Shown here in pieces: positions 18,894 to 27,391 of a DNA stretch of 64,000 nt; positions within the stretch are counted from its first letter, which is position 1; each line of letters begins with the position of its first letter. A program made the position numbers and the translations under genes. The DNA is taken from NCBI RefSeq assembly GCF_904846415.1, contig NZ_CAJHAR010000001.1, positions 124,001 to 188,000 of the forward strand, in the 5' to 3' direction. The notes beneath the pieces were generated by a model. That model ran no database searches and was not told the origin of the DNA. It was given only the letters and a program-made list of their open reading frames with translations. The stretch comes from Psychrobacter piscatorii. GTDB taxonomy: Bacteria; Pseudomonadota; Gammaproteobacteria; Pseudomonadales; Moraxellaceae.

Positions 18894-19823
18894 ATGCTAT
18901 TTATTGAGACGGATTCACCGCCACCGTTTTATCAAGAGTCATTAACACCTGCCAAGCGCAAGCAACTGGATCAATGGTTTATCGGTGATCGTACCCAGCG
19001 CTATTATCTCAAGCGCTTTGAGCAGTTTGATCAGCAAGGCTATCTGTCGCCAAAATGGCATTGGGCCGCATTTTTTATTACTTTTCCTTGGTTGTTATAC
19101 CGTAAACGCTATATGGATGCCATTGTGTATAGCGTGGCAGGGTGGTCATTTATCCAGCTTAATGTCGCTATTGTCTTAGTTGCCTTTGAGTTTGTGGCGA
19201 TATCTTATGTGCCAGACGCTTATCAGATGGCGACGCGGATTGGTATTGCTGCGATTATTTGGTTGTTTTGGTCTGCTATGGTGGCACGCTGGACAGATGC
19301 ATATTATTACCGGATGGCGCGACGTGAGATTGCGGATGCGATTAACGATTATCCGCGAGATGAGGCGGCACAAAAATCGCATTTAAAAAGAGAAGGCGGC
19401 GTCAGTTTATTTGGATTGGCGCTAGGATTTGGTTTTTTTGCCTTTGCATTATTGGTCATTAAGGTGCAGTTTTTACCTATCATCGCCAAACCAAAAGAAA
19501 ATGAAGTGCTATTTGATGCTTATGATATTGCCAAAAATGCCCAAAACCGAGTGGCATTGATTTATCAGCAGACAGGGCAGTGTCCTGTAGATTTACCACT
19601 CAGTACCGAGGAGCAACAGGTGCGCATGTATGTCGATACTCAAGCTGCTGGCGTGCCGATGACTGATTGTGCAGTGATTGCAACGATTCAAAATGTGACG
19701 TTCCCAATCCGCTATCTAAACGAGCAGACATTGGTTTTTTATCATATACCAAACAGTGATAACTGGGATTGCACAAGCTCACTGAATAAAAAGCAAGCCC
19801 CTAAAAACTGCCTGTCTGACTAG
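18894..19823 (+). CDS. DUF2628-type membrane protein with type IV pilin-like C-terminal domain
   Basis: Residues 25-165 resemble DUF2628: a soluble lead (WFIGDRTQRYYLKRFEQF), then aromatic-rich membrane segments near 56-70, 76-105 and 114-131. A further membrane helix lies at about 170-195. The last 105 residues look like the globular domain of a type IV pilin: a helix DIAKNAQNRVALIYQQTGQCP, then strands, and an end WDCTSSLNKKQAPKNC with cysteines at 230, 259, 293 and 306 that could form two disulfides. The pilin prepilin leader is absent. Function is unknown; an envelope sensor or scaffold is only a guess. Confidence 0.6.
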   Translation: MLFIETDSPPPFYQESLTPAKRKQLDQWFIGDRTQRYYLKRFEQFDQQGYLSPKWHWAAFFITFPWLLYRKRYMDAIVYSVAGWSFIQLNVAIVLVAFEFVAISYVPDAYQMATRIGIAAIIWLFWSAMVARWTDAYYYRMARREIADAINDYPRDEAAQKSHLKREGGVSLFGLALGFGFFAFALLVIKVQFLPIIAKPKENEVLFDAYDIAKNAQNRVALIYQQTGQCPVDLPLSTEEQQVRMYVDTQAAGVPMTDCAVIATIQNVTFPIRYLNEQTLVFYHIPNSDNWDCTSSLNKKQAPKNCLSD

Positions 19824-19846
19824 GGGCTATACCTATCTAGTTTTTG

Positions 19847-21733
19847 CTAGTGTTTAGAGTCTGTTGCAGTATCGTCTGTTTCGTCAACTGGTGTCGCTTG
19901 GCTCTTCAAGGCTTCGTAGAAATCGGTCAAATCCATCTTGCGCGCTTTGCCGATATCTTCATCAAATAGGCTTTCAAGCTCTGCCATCGCTGATTGTGCA
20001 GACTCAATCATGCTGGCTTCATCATCGTAAATGGCTTGCTGACGCTCAATCAGGTCGTCATCATAATCACGGAACGTTTTTACTGTTTCTCGAGCTTTTT
20101 CTGGAGAGATACCGAGTAACTGTAGCGACTCACGTGACATGTCTAAAGATGACAAGTAAGTCTCACGCCAAATGTGACGCACACCAACTTCGCGCAAGCG
20201 GTAGTAATGCTGACGATCACGCGCTCTGGCTAATACAATCAACTCAGGATAGTTTTTGCGTAAATACTGAGCGGTGGTGATGGAACGCTCTAGGTCATCG
20301 ATTGCCAAAATAAAGACACGCGCCTTTTGAATACCTGCAGCTCGTAGAATCTCAGGGTTTTTTGGATCGCCGTAATAGACTTGGTTACCAAATTTACGCA
20401 CGAAATCTACTCGGTTGGCAGAACGTTCAATGGCTGTGAATTCAATGTTATGCATACGAAGCACACGACCGATGATCTGACCGACTCGGCCAAAGCCTGC
20501 GATAATTACCTGATGCTCATGATCAGGAATGGTGTCGTATTCTCGACTTGGTTTGCGTTTGGCAAATAATGGTTCGCCTATTTTTTCTAATAACAAAAAG
20601 GCCAGCGGTGTCAGTGCCATTGAGATCGTAACCACAAGGTTGAGCGTATTGGCAAGCTCAGGACGTAAGACATTTTGGGCGGTGGCGACACTGAACAGAA
20701 CAAAGGCAAATTCACCGCCTTGCGCCAAGGTCACACCCAATCTTATACTCGTTGGCCAGCGGTTGCCTGACACTTTGGCAATGGCTGCAATCACTGCAAA
20801 TTTGATAAACATTAAGGCGAGGGCACAGCCAATGATAAATATCGGTTTGGCTAAGATGAGTTTGACGTCAGTGAGCATGCCAACTGACATGAAAAATAGA
20901 CCCAATAGCAATCCTTTAAACGGTTCGATACTGGCCTCTAACTCGTGTCGATACTCAGAGTCAGCTAACAACACGCCTGTCAAAAACGCACCTAGTGCCA
21001 TTGATAGACCAATTTGACCCATCAGAATAGACACGCCCATAACAATAAACAACGCGACCGCCGTCAGTAGTTCTGAAGCACCGCTTGAGGCCACAAATTT
21101 AAAGAAGGGTCGAACCACATAACGACTGGCAAAAATCAAACCAGCAAAGACGGCAAATACTTTCCCAAAGTACAGTAAATCGTAGCTTTGTTCACGAACT
21201 CCTGACAAGAATGGAATGACCGCTAATAAAGGAATAACCGCAATGTCTTGGAATAGCAAGATAGTAAAAGCTTCGCGGCCATGTGTGCTTGAAAGCTGCT
21301 GTTTTTCGGTCAATATCTGTAGCACAAAAGCGGTCGAGGAGAGTGCCAAACCAAAGCCAACGATAAAAGCGGTATCTAGCTGTAAGGCGAAAAAATGGTG
21401 CAATAACCCCATCAATAGCGTCCCAGTCAGCCCAACCTGTAGACCGCCAAGAACGAATATAGAGCGGCGCAGCGCCCAAAGCCGCGAGGGCTGCAGCTCA
21501 AGCCCGATGATAAATAGCAGCATGACCACACCAAACTCTGAAAAGTGCAAGAGACTTTCGGCGTCACCCGCTACATCCAAACCGCTTGGACCCAATATAA
21601 GCCCTGTGATGAGGTAGCCTAGGACCGTTGCAATACCGAAGCGTTTACCAAGGGGAACAAAGAGCAGCGCTGCTCCCAAAAAGATAGTGGCTTGTAACAT
21701 TAAATTTGGTGAGCCGGCGGCGGCAGCGAACAT
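19847..21733 (-). CDS. KefB/KefC-type monovalent cation:proton antiporter (CPA2)
   Basis: The 628-residue protein has about 12 membrane segments (residues 10-385) with the CPA2 features LGYLITGLILGPSGL near 38-52 and the ion-site region FQDIAVIPLL near 161-170. A cytosolic RCK/TrkA-N domain follows, with the nucleotide fold GFGRVGQIIGRVL starting at 413 and ERSANRVDFVR. The C-terminal 100 residues are charged. It most likely exchanges K+ or Na+ for H+. Glutathione gating as in KefB/C cannot be claimed, and no ancillary KefF/KefG gene is adjacent. Confidence 0.88.
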   Translation of the reverse strand: MFAAAAGSPNLMLQATIFLGAALLFVPLGKRFGIATVLGYLITGLILGPSGLDVAGDAESLLHFSEFGVVMLLFIIGLELQPSRLWALRRSIFVLGGLQVGLTGTLLMGLLHHFFALQLDTAFIVGFGLALSSTAFVLQILTEKQQLSSTHGREAFTILLFQDIAVIPLLAVIPFLSGVREQSYDLLYFGKVFAVFAGLIFASRYVVRPFFKFVASSGASELLTAVALFIVMGVSILMGQIGLSMALGAFLTGVLLADSEYRHELEASIEPFKGLLLGLFFMSVGMLTDVKLILAKPIFIIGCALALMFIKFAVIAAIAKVSGNRWPTSIRLGVTLAQGGEFAFVLFSVATAQNVLRPELANTLNLVVTISMALTPLAFLLLEKIGEPLFAKRKPSREYDTIPDHEHQVIIAGFGRVGQIIGRVLRMHNIEFTAIERSANRVDFVRKFGNQVYYGDPKNPEILRAAGIQKARVFILAIDDLERSITTAQYLRKNYPELIVLARARDRQHYYRLREVGVRHIWRETYLSSLDMSRESLQLLGISPEKARETVKTFRDYDDDLIERQQAIYDDEASMIESAQSAMAELESLFDEDIGKARKMDLTDFYEALKSQATPVDETDDTATDSKH

Positions 21734-21823
21734 CTGGAATCCTCAGAAATTAGGACAAAATAAGCAATTTAAAACGGGTATAACTAAAATTAGTATCGCG
21801 AAAAAATATAGCATCAACATACA

Positions 21824-22528
21824 TTATTTTTTGCGATAAATCTTCCAAATACCATTATCTGCAAGCGGATTGTTATAAGCGTCGTTGCGGCGCTTGCGCG
21901 GTGTTTGCCTGCTGTCAACAATCTTAAAATCAGGCAAAGCATGGACGATAAGACCAGTACGATAAAAACGTACCCGTTCAGGCTCTAGCATCTCACCCTT
22001 ACTATCGCGGCAAAAAACATAAGCACGTAGGTCGATAAACTCACGATGAGCGACCAAACGTGCTTCATCGTCATTATCCAATACTGCTGTCATGCGGGCA
22101 ACTTCATCATCAGTATAGTGTCCACATTTATCAGTCAGCGCACCAACTGAACCAAAGCTTTTAGATTCCTTGGCTCGCGTTTTGGTTAAATGTAGGCGCT
22201 GAACATGGTAGATAAACTGCGGTATCTCAAGACTGGCTGGGAGCGGCAGATAATCAGGTGGCATATTGGCCGCTGGATAAAAATCCTTGGCGCGCTCAAG
22301 TAGATTTTGCCAACGTTGCTGATAAGCCTGTACCTCTGCTAAGTTGCCTTCATAGATAGGCATATCGCGAATCTGGCGCAAAATATCAGGCGGAAACTGC
22401 TCATGACGAAAGTTTGCAATGTCCTCTTGCAACGTCGATAGCAAAACTTTGGCGTGTTTTTTGCCGTCTTTTGACGTAGGATCATCGATATAGTCTGGGG
22501 CGACAAAGGGTGCTGAGCGTCTAGACAT
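21824..22528 (-). CDS. unrecognised soluble protein, 234 aa
   Basis: I do not recognise this family. The product is charged and soluble, with no signal peptide or membrane segment. A helical N-terminal half (residues 20-85) is followed by PQFIYHVQRLHLTK, a DDEARLVAHREFIDLRAYVFCRDSKGEM stretch in two parts, and a basic tail. It lies 90 bases upstream of the antiporter on the same strand and could share its transcript. Codon use looks like its neighbours, so it is likely a resident gene of this lineage. Confidence 0.6.
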   Translation of the reverse strand: MSRRSAPFVAPDYIDDPTSKDGKKHAKVLLSTLQEDIANFRHEQFPPDILRQIRDMPIYEGNLAEVQAYQQRWQNLLERAKDFYPAANMPPDYLPLPASLEIPQFIYHVQRLHLTKTRAKESKSFGSVGALTDKCGHYTDDEVARMTAVLDNDDEARLVAHREFIDLRAYVFCRDSKGEMLEPERVRFYRTGLIVHALPDFKIVDSRQTPRKRRNDAYNNPLADNGIWKIYRKK

Positions 22529-22773
22529 AATGTTATATCATCAATAGATCGTGAAAAGGGGTATTAAGTCTTAAGTATACAGAATTTATATCAAAAATAT
22601 GGTCGAGAGATAGGGTTTTTCATCACTTTTAACATGCTATTACAATCGTAGAAACAAGTTTTAGGCAAACTTAAGTGAAACCTTCTTTTTTTATTGGCTC
22701 ATAGGTTTTTATTTTTAATACTATCTAAGACAACAATGATTTATAGCCAATCAGATTATTGAGAATGACCTTT

Positions 22774-23079
22774 ATGAGCAACTATCCATCAGAACTGACG
22801 ATCTGTCCTAAGTGGCGAGCCTTATTGAAAATTATTGGCAAAATAGCCTTTATCGTCATTTGTACCGGAGTCATACTTGCACTTGCACTTGGGTTTTGGT
22901 TGCTGATGATGTCAAACATGGGCTCAGTCTATTTGCCAAATATCTGCAACGGCTGTCTGGATACTTCAATCAGAATGACATTACTCGTAGTTGGTCTCAG
23001 CCTTTGGGTATTGGTGGCTACTTGGATTATTTGGCACATATTGCTTTATTTCTATCATCTGATAAAACATAACCAATAA
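22774..23079 (+). CDS. small two-TM membrane protein, unknown
   Basis: From ATG 22774 (101 aa; ATG 22765 also possible, GAGAA lies upstream of the former) the protein has two long membrane segments at about 20-42 and 67-92. Between them is a short loop with a CNGC pair, two cysteines two residues apart that would face the periplasm if the N-terminus is inside. I do not recognise a family. It faces the CDF exporter gene and is in a gap between minus-strand genes. Confidence 0.5.
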   Translation: MSNYPSELTICPKWRALLKIIGKIAFIVICTGVILALALGFWLLMMSNMGSVYLPNICNGCLDTSIRMTLLVVGLSLWVLVATWIIWHILLYFYHLIKHNQ

Positions 23080-23113
23080 TTGGTCAGGTTTCGATCAACG
23101 CTGATATTTGCTT

Positions 23114-24232
23114 TTAATGATTATGACCAATATGACTGTTGCCAGCAGGTGCTTGTCCCGCAATGTCGCAAACGAGAGCCTCACTATGTGAGCTGTTTTG
23201 TGGATGTGACAGGCTTTCTACTTGAATAGTCGCATGATGAATGCCAAGCGCTGATAGGCTTTTTTCAAGATTGGCAATGAGGCTACTTGACTCATGAATA
23301 CTCATTTCTCCATCGACCACCACATGGCAAGATAGAGCATTGAGGCCGCTAGTAATGCTCCAAACGTGTAGGTCGTGGACTTTTTGTACTTGAGGGTGTG
23401 CGAGTAATTTTTGCTCAACGTTGACTAGCGATATGTTGGCAGGGGTGCCTTCCATTAATATATGCACAGAATCACGTACGACACGGTATCCACTGACTAA
23501 TATAAGAATGGCGACAATCACGGATGCCACGGCATCTGCCCATACCCAACCAAATCCCATCATCAAGAGTGCAGCGATAATAGCAGCAACAGAGCCCAGC
23601 AGATCGCTCAGTACGTGCAAATAAGCACTTTGCATATTGAGATTGACAGGTTCTTTGTTATCGGATTTTTCTGTTAATGCGACATCGTTACTACCATGAT
23701 TGTGCCCGTGTGACTCTCCACCTTGACTGCCTCGGTGCATGAGCCATGCAACTAAGATATTGACCAGCATACCGACAGTGGCAACGATCAGCATACCTTG
23801 GGTTGCAATTTCTGGTGGAGAATTAAAGCGTTTGATCGCTTCATAAAAAATCATCAAGGCGATAATAACGAGCGTGGCGCCATTAAGGGTTGCGACCAGT
23901 ATCTCAAAACGCTTATAGCCAAATGTTTTTTGATGCGTGGCTGCTTTTTCGCCAATTTTGAATGCCATTAGGGTGGCGCCAAGCGCGATGGCATCGCTTA
24001 ACATATGCCCTGCATCGGATAGTAATGCCAAGCTACCAGTGAGCCAGCCGCCGATAGCTTCAATAAACATATAACCGGTGATAATAATAAAGCTAAAGAG
24101 CAGGGTGCGCTGGTAACCCTTGGTGTCTCGTGATGCTGTCTGCTGTTCTAAATGATTACCATGGTTGTGGCTGCCCTCATGGCTATGGTGATTATGATCG
24201 TGCTCGTCAGTGCTAAGATTATTTTGATTCAT
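23114..24232 (-). CDS. cation diffusion facilitator, CzcD/ZitB type
   Basis: This is an inner-membrane divalent metal/proton antiporter, probably for zinc, cobalt or cadmium. From ATG 24232 (372 aa) the N-terminus is very His-rich (residues 10-30), followed by six membrane segments. The HxxxD pairs typical of zinc transporters are visible as LLSDAGHMLSDA in segment 2 and LHVLSDLLGS in segment 5. The cytosolic loop between segments 4 and 5 holds a second His cluster (GGESHGHNHG), and a CDF C-terminal domain with VHDLHVWSI follows. The frame opens from TTG 24244, but the ATG is more likely. Confidence 0.9.
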   Translation of the reverse strand: MNQNNLSTDEHDHNHHSHEGSHNHGNHLEQQTASRDTKGYQRTLLFSFIIITGYMFIEAIGGWLTGSLALLSDAGHMLSDAIALGATLMAFKIGEKAATHQKTFGYKRFEILVATLNGATLVIIALMIFYEAIKRFNSPPEIATQGMLIVATVGMLVNILVAWLMHRGSQGGESHGHNHGSNDVALTEKSDNKEPVNLNMQSAYLHVLSDLLGSVAAIIAALLMMGFGWVWADAVASVIVAILILVSGYRVVRDSVHILMEGTPANISLVNVEQKLLAHPQVQKVHDLHVWSITSGLNALSCHVVVDGEMSIHESSSLIANLEKSLSALGIHHATIQVESLSHPQNSSHSEALVCDIAGQAPAGNSHIGHNH

Positions 24233-24421
24233 AACAACACTCAAGTCAGCTAGTATCTAGGTTAAGTAAACAGTATCGATTGTGGTTCAGGTAGCAGGAG
24301 GCTTTTGGATACATACCACCTGATAGTGGTTATAAATCTAACATAGCCACGCCTGAGAAGCTGTAACGACGAAGTAAATAGAGCAATATGTCATGTGAAA
24401 AACACCTGCAAGGGAATGAGC

Positions 24422-26710
24422 TTACCAACCAATGGGGTCGATATCTAAGGTAAGCTTGAGGTATTTAGCACTTGGTAAGGCAAGTACGGGCTGCCACCAT
24501 TGATGCAAAACAAGGTGCAGTTGCTGCCGGTCTTTGGCTAAGAGCAGCAGCTGTGCATGATAGCGGCTATTTTTTTTACTCATAGGAGCATCAATCGGGC
24601 CGAGGACAGCCAAATTATGCGCGCTTGGCAGATGAGCAATGGCATCTTTGAGCGCTTGTGTGGTAGCTGCCAGCGTCTTGCCCTCACAGCGTATCAGTGC
24701 GGCATGACTGTGCGGCGGTAAGCCCATCATTTTACGCTCTTGCAATAGCTCGCGGGCAAATGACAAGTAGCCATCTTTGACCAGTTTTAACAGTAGCTCA
24801 TTGTCAGGCTGTAGTGTTTGGATCAACACGCGACCAGCTTTGTCGCCTCGACCAGCACGGCCCGCTACCTGAATCATAAGCTGTGCCGTATGCTCTGGTG
24901 AGCGAAAATCTGCCGATAAAAATCCGCGATCGGCATTGGGTAAGCAGACCAGCGTGACATTAGGAAAGTGATGACCCTTAGCAACCATTTGTGTGCCGAC
25001 TAATATTGCAGGATTGCCCTGGTTAATTTGCTGATAAATGTTCTCCCAGCTGTCTTTACGCCTTGTGGTATCACGGTCAATTTGAATAATCGGATAGAGC
25101 TCTTTACTGGTTTGGGGATTGGCAAAAATCGCATGCAGATTATCGCTGAGCCTTGTCGTACCCATACCTTTGGCATCTAGGTTTTGACTGCCACAATCAG
25201 GGCATACTGTAGGAATATAAGCCTGCCAATCGCAATGGTGGCATTTTAAATAAGAGCTACCTGAATAGCCGCTGCGCTGCGCCAGACTGTTATAGTGAAC
25301 GGTCAAATGAGCATCACAGCGGGGACAATCTGCCTGCCAACCGCAAGCCTCACACAATAAAACAGGCGCATAGCCACGACGATTCAAAAATACCAGGACT
25401 TGATCGCCGGCTTCTAAAGTCTGCTTAATTGCCCCAATCATTGAGTCTGTCAGCCCCGTGTCATAGCGAGCACCATCATGTTGCGCTTGCTGGTGAGTGC
25501 TTTGCAGGCGCGCATCAATCAGTTGCATGGTTGCAGGCTTGGCATTGCCGGGACGAGTCAACAGTTGACACTCTACCAGCTTGCCGTCTTCGACCAGTTT
25601 TAGATGCTCAAGAGAAGGCGTTGCCGTACCTAATATGACTGGAATATTATGCTGTAGGCCGCGATAGAGTGCGACATCAGCTGCATGATAACGCAGTGTG
25701 TCTTGCTGTTTGTACGAGCCATCATGCGCCTCATCAACGACTATCAATCCCAATGCTGCAAATGGATAGAGCACTGCTGAGCGCGTACCGATGATAATTT
25801 GTGCATGGCCCGTGCGGCAGTCTTGCCAGCCTTGCAAGCGATGGGTATCGGTCAAGCCGGAATGCAATAAAACAATATGAGCAGCAAATCGACTGGCAAA
25901 GCGTGCCCGTGTCTGCGGTGTGAGACCAATCTCAGGTACCAAAATAAGTACCTGCTTGCCTGCTTCTAGTACCGCCTGCATTGCTTGTAAGTAGACCTCA
26001 GTTTTGCCGCTACCAGTAATACCATTTAATAAAAAGCCAGTATAAATTTCAGATTCATGCGCAGCAACGATGGCATCAACGGCATGTTTTTGCTCATCAT
26101 TGAGATCAAGTGGCATTTTTGCCAATTTCACGGGGGAAGGGGCTTGCTTGGTTTGGATATAGCGCTCGATTAGACCTTTGTCTTCGAGCGTTTTTAAAAA
26201 TGCTCTCTGCATACCTTCTAGTAGCAAAACATCTTCACTAGCACCGCGCTCACCGTGTAGCTTTAGCATATCAAACTGCTGCTTTTGCTTTTTTGCATTG
26301 GCACGAAAATCATCATCCGTGATATGCGGCAATATTCGCCAATGAGTAATTAGCAGATCTAGTGGCTTACCTTGGCGGACAAGGCTTGGCAGGATGACGG
26401 CTAAGACATCACCGAGTGGATAATGATAGTAACGCGCCAGCCAATAGGCCAGCTTGAGCATGCTGGGATCCAAAATAGGGTCAGCATCCAAACACTTATT
26501 AATTGGTTTGATTTTATTGACGGGTACACTGCTCTCATCTTTAGAAACATGAGCAATCACGATACCAATTAAGGTTTGGCGACCAAATGAAACCTCAACG
26601 CGGCTTCCAATTGGCGGCATCAGACGGTCTGGCGAAGCAAGCATATCCGCCGGTAAGCTATAGTCAAACACCCGATAAAGGGGTACGGGCAGCGCAACTT
26701 GTACCAACAT
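24422..26710 (-). CDS. priA: primosomal helicase PriA
   Basis: PriA restarts stalled replication forks by recognising D-loops and loading the DnaB helicase. The 762-residue protein has the 3'-DNA binding N-terminal domain, Walker A GITGSGKTEVYL, a DEAH box (VVDEAHDGSYKQQD) and the paired zinc-binding cysteines from CEACGWQADCPRCD through CHHCDW to CPDCGS. The C-terminal helicase lobe has the QVAGRAGR motif. Size is close to E. coli PriA (732 aa). It follows ridA on the same strand after 156 bp with a near-perfect palindrome in between. Confidence 0.97.
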   Translation of the reverse strand: MLVQVALPVPLYRVFDYSLPADMLASPDRLMPPIGSRVEVSFGRQTLIGIVIAHVSKDESSVPVNKIKPINKCLDADPILDPSMLKLAYWLARYYHYPLGDVLAVILPSLVRQGKPLDLLITHWRILPHITDDDFRANAKKQKQQFDMLKLHGERGASEDVLLLEGMQRAFLKTLEDKGLIERYIQTKQAPSPVKLAKMPLDLNDEQKHAVDAIVAAHESEIYTGFLLNGITGSGKTEVYLQAMQAVLEAGKQVLILVPEIGLTPQTRARFASRFAAHIVLLHSGLTDTHRLQGWQDCRTGHAQIIIGTRSAVLYPFAALGLIVVDEAHDGSYKQQDTLRYHAADVALYRGLQHNIPVILGTATPSLEHLKLVEDGKLVECQLLTRPGNAKPATMQLIDARLQSTHQQAQHDGARYDTGLTDSMIGAIKQTLEAGDQVLVFLNRRGYAPVLLCEACGWQADCPRCDAHLTVHYNSLAQRSGYSGSSYLKCHHCDWQAYIPTVCPDCGSQNLDAKGMGTTRLSDNLHAIFANPQTSKELYPIIQIDRDTTRRKDSWENIYQQINQGNPAILVGTQMVAKGHHFPNVTLVCLPNADRGFLSADFRSPEHTAQLMIQVAGRAGRGDKAGRVLIQTLQPDNELLLKLVKDGYLSFARELLQERKMMGLPPHSHAALIRCEGKTLAATTQALKDAIAHLPSAHNLAVLGPIDAPMSKKNSRYHAQLLLLAKDRQQLHLVLHQWWQPVLALPSAKYLKLTLDIDPIGW

Positions 26711-26775
26711 AAATGGCTTCGCAGTTCTATCAGATTAATATTGATGTGAAATAAAGAAAAAGAGGCAGAGACCAA

Positions 26776-26800
26776 TAAGCTTAGCATGATGCTAAGCTTA
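26776..26800. repeat. 25-bp near-perfect palindrome between ridA and priA
   Basis: TAAGCTTAGCAT at 26776-26787 and its exact complement at 26789-26800 are separated by one base. There is no T-run on either side, so it is not a standard terminator. It could be a protein-binding site in the priA leader or a hairpin that blunts readthrough from ridA. Confidence 0.6.
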
Positions 26801-26866
26801 TGATGGATTAACTGTTATAAGGTTATCTAAATAATAGAACTATATAAACAAAAATTACTATCAGTT

Positions 26867-27247
26867 TTAGTCAATATATAAGATAGATTCGATTTCGACC
26901 ACGCCACCTTTAGGTAGGGCTGCGACTTGTACGGCAGCACGAGCAGGATATGGTTCGCTTAAGTTCGCCACAAATACTTCGTTTAAAACCGCAAAGTCAC
27001 TTAAATCAGTCAAAGACACATTAAATTTGACCACGTCATTGATACTGCCACCAGCCGCTTCACAGATCGCTTTAATGTTTTCGAACACTTGCTCAGCCTG
27101 CGCTTTAAAACCTTCTCTTAATTCCATGGTTTCAGGGTCGAAACCAAGCTGACCTGAAATATAAACAGTGTTGCCAACTTTCACGGCTTGTGAGTAAGTG
27201 CCTACAGCTGCTGGAGCTTTATCTGTTTGGATCGTTTGACGAGTCAT
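26867..27247 (-). CDS. ridA: RidA family enamine/imine deaminase
   Basis: RidA hydrolyses reactive 2-aminoacrylate formed by PLP enzymes. The start at ATG 27247 (126 aa) has AGGA six bases upstream and gives the standard TRQTIQTDKAPAAVGTYSQAV opening in two parts. The YxISGQLG segment, the R in PYPARAAVQV that binds substrate carboxylate, and the VEIESI end are in place. A 14-residue upstream extension in the frame is not family-like. Its place directly after spoT is common in Pseudomonadales. Confidence 0.93.
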   Translation of the reverse strand: MTRQTIQTDKAPAAVGTYSQAVKVGNTVYISGQLGFDPETMELREGFKAQAEQVFENIKAICEAAGGSINDVVKFNVSLTDLSDFAVLNEVFVANLSEPYPARAAVQVAALPKGGVVEIESILYID

Positions 27248-27391
27248 GTTATGTCCTTTTCGTATTTTATTGGGTGGTCTGTTGCTCACTAACCAGCAAC
27301 AGTACCTATTATTGTTTTAGAGGTTGTCAAAACCTCAGTGTGATGCGTTCAAATCTGACTAGACAATGAGTTTGCTAGCCAGACAAGGTTA

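Noticed and set aside
19796-19828. Possible convergent terminator at the end of the DUF2628/pilin-like gene
   Set aside because: The eight-pair stem includes the stop codon and has a 17-base loop; the T-run is far away. Too weak to list.
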